Source of the DNA: a virus
Length of the DNA: 36,025 nucleotides
IMG/VR virus record: IMGVR_UViG_3300036715_000321
Span: 1 to 36,025 of that record
Direction: 5' to 3' (one strand)
The notes under the pieces are model-generated. The model searched no databases. It saw only the letters and a program-made list of their open reading frames with translations, and had not been told where the DNA came from. The translations under genes were made by a program, and so were the position numbers. Positions 32,711-36,025 of the stretch are shown piece by piece. Every line of letters starts with the position of its first letter. Position 1 is the stretch's first letter.

Positions 32711-33820
32711 ATGAAAGTTTCCAATAGTAGTAATAGAGATGTATTTATCCCAACATTTCTCTATGTTAAGCGTTGTAATCATTGCGGTTTACGCTACTTC
32801 GGTAAGACTACACGAGACGACCCGCACACATACCTAGGAAGCGGGGTTTATTGGCGGAAGCACTGTAGTAAGTACGGGTGGGAGCACGTAACTACGGTAA
32901 AGGTTAAACTATTTACGTCCAAGCTCGCTATCGCAAAGTCGGCATTGGAATTTAGTGTTAAGCACGATATAGTAAACGCTAGACTACCTAGTGGTAAGAA
33001 GGCGTGGGCTAACATGAAGCATGAAGACGGACTTGATGGTGGCTCAGTTCCAGGCACACTGCATAAACGTGCACGTAATAAGATGAGTAGTGCCAAGCAA
33101 GGCTTAAAATACTACTATGACCAAGAAACGCAAGTAGGTTATAGACTACTTCCCAACGATTCGCGTATCCTAGAGTTGGGATTGAGCAGGGGTAGACCAG
33201 ACGCAACACTGGATCGATTAAGTGTACTTCATCTAGGTAAACCGAAACCACTAGATGCAGTGGCTAAGATGGCTAAATCGCGCAAAGGACAACGTCCATA
33301 TAATGACGGTGTTAATTTTTTCCTAATGCGTAAGGGTGATAAGCGCATAGTAGAATGGGGATTGCGCCCAGGCTACCCGGAAGAACGTGCAGCACAGACT
33401 CGCGGCAAACTTAATGGTATGTATGGGCTAACCCATACCCAAGAAGTGCGAGATGTATTGTCTACTTACGCTAGAGAACAGTGTGGGCGCATGAATGCAA
33501 TGGACTCACCAGAAGCCAGAGCTAAAATGAGTGCTATACGTAAACTCAACAATCCGTCACGTGGAAAGAAGCCGTACAACGATGGTGTTAATTCATTCTT
33601 CCTGGACCCTAAAGATCCTAAGATTAAAAAGCGCAAACTAATTCCCGGTGTTGTGCGCTGCTGGTTTTATTTTCGAGATAGGTTAAACTCATATCACTAT
33701 AGAATGAAGAAAGACGATCCTAAAATCAAGAAACTTAAACTTGTTATGTGCAAAGATCAATCTACTTGTGGTAAGTTTCGACCAGGCCACCGAGATTATT
33801 CCGGAGAGGTAATTCTATGA
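32711..33820 (+). CDS. GIY-YIG-type homing endonuclease
   Basis: A 369-residue free-standing endonuclease. The N-terminus FLYVKRCNHCGLRYFGKTT followed by YLGSGVYWRKHCSKYG fits the GIY-YIG nuclease layout of phage Seg-like enzymes. The rest has modular DNA-binding repeats: PYNDGVN twice (near residues 196 and 290), DPKIKK-x-KL twice near 300 and 340, and THTQEVRDVLS/SPEARAKMSAI NUMOD3-like helices. It is Lys-rich and more A/T-rich than neighbours, which supports transfer. It lies between a protease 3' end and a diverged duplicate of that end, the typical signature of an intron-less homing gene that replaces part of its target. Residual GIY-YIG catalytic residues are not individually verified. 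Confidence 0.85.
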   Translation: MKVSNSSNRDVFIPTFLYVKRCNHCGLRYFGKTTRDDPHTYLGSGVYWRKHCSKYGWEHVTTVKVKLFTSKLAIAKSALEFSVKHDIVNARLPSGKKAWANMKHEDGLDGGSVPGTLHKRARNKMSSAKQGLKYYYDQETQVGYRLLPNDSRILELGLSRGRPDATLDRLSVLHLGKPKPLDAVAKMAKSRKGQRPYNDGVNFFLMRKGDKRIVEWGLRPGYPEERAAQTRGKLNGMYGLTHTQEVRDVLSTYAREQCGRMNAMDSPEARAKMSAIRKLNNPSRGKKPYNDGVNSFFLDPKDPKIKKRKLIPGVVRCWFYFRDRLNSYHYRMKKDDPKIKKLKLVMCKDQSTCGKFRPGHRDYSGEVIL

Positions 33821-33881
33821 AATAGTTGGTAAAGACCCTGCGTGGGCTATGGCGTTGTCAGATAAGCATTTTTCTTGGTAG
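33813..33881 (+). pseudogene. displaced 3' end of the prohead protease gene
   Basis: This stretch, starting in the last codons of the endonuclease, reads FYEIVGKDPAWAMALSDKHF and ends SW and TAG in an open frame without a start codon. It aligns with the protease end VSTPAWTVALSDYHFSW: PAW, ALSD and HFSW are shared. It is best seen as the original C-terminus of the protease, cut off when the endonuclease inserted and supplied a substitute end. The next gene starts one base after its stop, as expected of the ancestral arrangement. Confidence 0.8.
33867..33881 (+). repeat. direct repeat, downstream copy
   Basis: The second CATTTTTCTTGGTAG copy, identical to that at 32617-32631, at the right end of the inserted endonuclease segment. 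Confidence 0.85.
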
Positions 33882-33882
33882 C

Positions 33883-34295
33883 ATGACGCCACAATATCAA
33901 GAGTTCCTACATACAGATACAGTGCGTGGGGATTGCCAACGTGCGGTGTTGGCCTCCCTGCTTGATCTGCTTATTGGGGAAGTCCCACACTTCGCGCAAC
34001 TTTCAGCCGACTCCCCCCCCCCGATAGGGCTTATATGTTCTGGGGCGCTGCGCATGACTTCTGTGAGTTGCACGGTTACGACTACAAGCCCTACGTACTT
34101 CTTGCGTATCATCTTGAAGATGGCGTTGACCTATATCACCAGATATCCGGCCCCTCTCCGAGAGGTAGTGATCTACATCACGCTGTAGTTGGACTTAACG
34201 GTAAAGTTTTCTTTGACCCTCATCCTAGCCGAGCAGATTTAGCCGGTGACCCCTCCAAGTGGAAACACTCAATCCTTGTTGAGATAGAGAGCTAA
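33883..34295 (+). CDS. papain-fold-like phage protein broken at a C10 tract
   Basis: The ATG at 33883 opens a frame (MTPQYQEFLHTDTVRGDCQR, then ASLLDLLIGEVPHF) that goes wrong at a run of ten C at 34013-34022 and continues naturally in the frame one base back (DRAYMFWGAAHDFCELHGYD) to the stop at 34295. Removing one C fuses the two parts to ~137 residues. The restored protein has GDCxRA (candidate Cys18), SPRG...HHAVV (His) and DPHPS (Asp), the order of C39/papain-like enzymes, and matches a phage family seen widely. Read as it stands the first frame runs to 34188 with an unlikely tail. The tract could be a phase-variation switch, a natural mutation or a sequencing error. Confidence 0.7.
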
Positions 34296-34297
34296 TT

Positions 34298-34402
34298 ATG
34301 CCAGCAATTATTGGCTACAATTCTAAGGGCGTTTATAGAACCCAGAGCGCGATCTCCGCTCGGTGGTATAAGTTAGCTGGAGTGTGGATGATATTGTCAT
34401 AA
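34298..34402 (+). CDS. small hypothetical protein (34 aa)
   Basis: A 34-residue ORF beginning two bases after the previous stop: MPAIIGYNSKGVYRTQSAIS and onward. It is basic with aromatic residues. It fills the gap before the next gene's ribosome binding site GGAGG. There is no homology evidence. Confidence 0.45.
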   Translation: MPAIIGYNSKGVYRTQSAISARWYKLAGVWMILS

Positions 34403-34422
34403 TTTTATTAGTGGAGGGGTTA

Positions 34423-34980
34423 ATGGCAGCCCCTCCTAAGGGAGGACTTACAACGATGCTGCTTTCAAATCTTCACGAAACGGTTCCCGCCGGATTAACT
34501 GTAGCCCTCTACAAAGGCACCAGACCGGGTATGTCTGGTGTTATGAATAGAGTTGGTCGTTACCTAGATGACGGTAATTACTCCCACTCTGAGCTTATCA
34601 TACGTGGGCTTAGCTACTCCTCCTCCTTTGAAGACAAGGGAGTACGCGCAAAAGTAATTAACTACTCCTCTGTGGGTTGCTGGGACTTTATACCTATAGC
34701 AGACCCCGCCGGAGAGTTAGCCGCTGGCGCCTTGACGTGGTTCTACACACACATGGGCCAACCATATGACCTTTTGGGCAACCTGCATTTTGTATTTGGT
34801 TTTGTGCGCAACAGTGATGGTAGATGGTTTTGTAGTGAGTCCACCGCGGCGGCGCTAGGTTTCCACGAACCTCATCGTTACGGGCCATCTGGTCTGGCCG
34901 CAGCTATTGGTGATCGTTTCGGGTCACCCATTATTAGAATTCCAAAACTCAGAGAATATGACACACAAACCACATCCTAA
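34423..34980 (+). CDS. permuted papain-like (YiiX/NlpC-P60-type) amidase
   Basis: A 185-residue member of a phage family with a permuted papain-fold hydrolase look: VALYKGTRPGMSGVMNRVG, then NYSHSELI with H55, WDFIPI, the MGQPYDLLGN segment, and WFCSES with candidate nucleophile C137. The His-before-Cys order is the permuted YiiX/NlpC arrangement. It may be an amidase or peptidase acting on cell wall or lipid substrates. GGAGG precedes ATG 34423, which is why this start is preferred. It overlaps the following peptidase gene by 23 bases. Confidence 0.75.
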   Translation: MAAPPKGGLTTMLLSNLHETVPAGLTVALYKGTRPGMSGVMNRVGRYLDDGNYSHSELIIRGLSYSSSFEDKGVRAKVINYSSVGCWDFIPIADPAGELAAGALTWFYTHMGQPYDLLGNLHFVFGFVRNSDGRWFCSESTAAALGFHEPHRYGPSGLAAAIGDRFGSPIIRIPKLREYDTQTTS

Positions 34981-35758
34981 AGCCGTATCCCGTCAATTGT
35001 CTTGGAAGCGCCAGGACGTAGACGAGCGTGACCATCAAGTTAAGACCAGCCCGTACTTTACATTGGTACACCACAAAGACCTGCCACACTCTGTGGATCT
35101 GCGGCCTGGTTGCCCTCCTGTTTATGACCAGGGTAACCTAGGTTCGTGTACAGCTAATGCACTAGTTGGGGCATTAGAGTATTTGGAGAATACTGCACAT
35201 GACCTGGAAGTTGAGAATGCCTTTGCACCTCTAAGTCGGCTATTCGTTTACTACAACGAACGTGTGGTAGAAGGGACGGTCAAGCAGGACGCTGGGGCAC
35301 AATTGCGTGATGGTATTAAGGTACTAGCGAAGACCGGTGCTTGTAAGGAAGACCTATTCCCTTACAACATACATGCGTTTACTAAGCATCCAGCCCCTGA
35401 TGCGTATACAGATGCTACGCATAGAAAAATTACTGCGTACGCTGCGGTCGAGCAATCGCTAAGCGGGTTGAAGCAAGCATTGGCCTCTGGTTATCCGGTT
35501 GCGTTCGGCTTCGAAGTCTTTACCTCTTTTGAGACCGAGGCAGTTGCGGAAACCGGAATTCAGCTACTACCACAACCACACGAACACCACATGGGTGGGC
35601 ACGCTGTACTGATGGTAGGTTACGACGACGCAGATCAAACTTTCCTAGTACGTAACTCTTGGTCTGCGGAATGGGGCATCTCGGGTTATTTCAAGATGCC
35701 CTACGCTTACGCGGTCGATAGCAAACTAGCGAGCGACTTCTGGGTGATAAATAAGTGA
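34958..35758 (+). CDS. C1A papain-like cysteine peptidase
   Basis: A 266-residue papain-family peptidase. Gln and Cys of the active site are in YDQGNLGSCTANA (C64), His in MGGHAVLMVGYD (H215) and Asn in VRNSWSAEWG (N233), all in the right order; the WG-x-x-GYFKMP tail matches C1 peptidases. There is no signal peptide, and the ~50-residue N-terminus is too short for a full propeptide. It could process phage or host proteins in the cell, or travel with the virion. It overlaps the previous gene by 23 bases and ends a trio of Cys-His hydrolase-like genes. Confidence 0.9.
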   Translation: MTHKPHPKAVSRQLSWKRQDVDERDHQVKTSPYFTLVHHKDLPHSVDLRPGCPPVYDQGNLGSCTANALVGALEYLENTAHDLEVENAFAPLSRLFVYYNERVVEGTVKQDAGAQLRDGIKVLAKTGACKEDLFPYNIHAFTKHPAPDAYTDATHRKITAYAAVEQSLSGLKQALASGYPVAFGFEVFTSFETEAVAETGIQLLPQPHEHHMGGHAVLMVGYDDADQTFLVRNSWSAEWGISGYFKMPYAYAVDSKLASDFWVINK

Positions 35759-36019
35759 GGTTACTGGCTAACGTACCACCCCCCGAGTAACATAGGCGGA
35801 CGAGCACGTAGCGCATAGTCTTACAGGCGATTCTTATCTCCCTGTGCTGTTTTTTCTTTCGCGGCAAGTACAACACCGAAGAACTTCTGGGCTTTACATC
35901 GACTGGAGGTGTTATTCCCCAGTCGGGTAGTTCGCAGAACTACATCGCAGTTAGTAGATTTTTCCTTGGCGATTCCATGTACAAGCCAAGCTAAGCAGAA
36001 TGTGACGAGGAGAGTTGTC
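35759..36019 (+). other. gene-poor stretch before the next gene
   Basis: These 261 bases hold no convincing + strand gene. GTTACT at 35760-35765 can pair with AGTAAC at 35786-35791 around a C-rich loop. A + frame from about 35815 reads plausibly to a TAA near 35995 but has no ATG, GTG or TTG start. A small reverse-strand ORF is listed separately. The stretch likely holds transcription signals for the gene at 36020. Confidence 0.4.
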
Positions 36020-36021
36020 AT
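35821..36021 (-). CDS. doubtful small secreted or membrane protein
   Basis: A 66-residue reverse-strand ORF beginning with a signal-peptide-like stretch (MTTLLVTFCLAWLVHGIA) and ending in a charged tail. It would be the only minus-strand gene in the window, its ATG overlaps the strong + start at 36020, and its ribosome binding site lies outside the window. It may be chance. Confidence 0.2.
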   Translation of the reverse strand: MTTLLVTFCLAWLVHGIAKEKSTNCDVVLRTTRLGNNTSSRCKAQKFFGVVLAAKEKTAQGDKNRL

Positions 36022-36025
36022 GGGG
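36020..36025 (+). CDS. start of the next gene (truncated by window end)
   Basis: ATG at 36020 is preceded five bases earlier by GAGGAGAG (36007-36014), one of the strongest ribosome binding sites seen here. Only two codons are in the window, so the product is unknown. Confidence 0.5.

Noticed and set aside
33290-33740. Tandem repeats as a separate element
   Set aside because: The repeated PYNDGVN and DPKIKK segments are protein-level DNA-binding modules of the homing endonuclease.
32632-33881. Group I intron carrying the endonuclease
   Set aside because: The protease is closed by its own stop before the endonuclease, and the downstream piece duplicates rather than continues the upstream coding sequence, so splicing is not needed.
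1-36025. CRISPR array or insertion sequence
   Set aside because: No regularly spaced repeats, transposase motifs or terminal inverted repeats were found.

Overview
This window is an internal segment of a tailed double-stranded DNA bacteriophage genome. Almost every base is coding, all convincing genes lie on the + strand, and most neighbours overlap by 1-20 bases (ATGA, GTGA or TAATG junctions), which suggests long polycistronic transcripts. Hallmarks are a family A DNA polymerase, a zinc-finger/Toprim primase, thymidylate synthase, a phage tRNA, a homing endonuclease, a prohead-protease-like gene and small virion-type proteins. The host cannot be read from the sequence; a phage-borne hemerythrin suggests a host that meets fluctuating oxygen.

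Layout. (1) 1-3182: end of DNA polymerase, small unknowns, primase and an apparently frameshifted gene. (2) 3233-10929: a 7-deazaguanine cluster with QueD, QueE, a phosphoribosyltransferase, QueC, a HAD/PNKP-like phosphatase, a DpdA-like transglycosylase, four small genes, a GT-A-like glycosyltransferase, a DUF2264 protein and FolE. (3) 10929-14014: a helical unknown, a HAD hydrolase, ThyA, small genes and a GT32-like glycosyltransferase. (4) 14015-15910: an RNA-rich stretch with a multi-hairpin noncoding RNA candidate ending in a terminator, tRNA(CAU), a second structured RNA candidate, short genes including an Rmf/CrpP-like protein, and a hairpin-rich leader. (5) 15911-24557: topoisomerase IB/tyrosine-recombinase-like enzyme, large virion-type unknowns, Nudix, SprT-like protease, DUF6527, a membrane protein and an HNH nuclease. 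(6) 24560-30995: hemerythrin, small unknowns and a 1553-residue SNF2-like helicase. (7) 31063-35758: Ala-rich protein, a possible decoration protein, prohead protease with a GIY-YIG homing endonuclease inserted at its 3' end, and three successive genes with papain-fold Cys-His signatures. A new gene starts at 36020.

How it works together. FolE, QueD, QueE and QueC make preQ0 from GTP, and DpdA would exchange it for guanine in phage DNA, masking it from host nucleases. No amidotransferase-fused QueC, QueF or ArcS is visible, so dPreQ0 is the simplest predicted product. The phosphoribosyltransferase could recycle released guanine. The glycosyltransferase and DUF2264 gene lie inside the same block, so a sugar-bearing hypermodification is possible but unproven. 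The structured RNA candidates, the duplicated protease 3' end around the homing endonuclease, a C10-tract frameshift and the peptidase trio are the most unusual signals.
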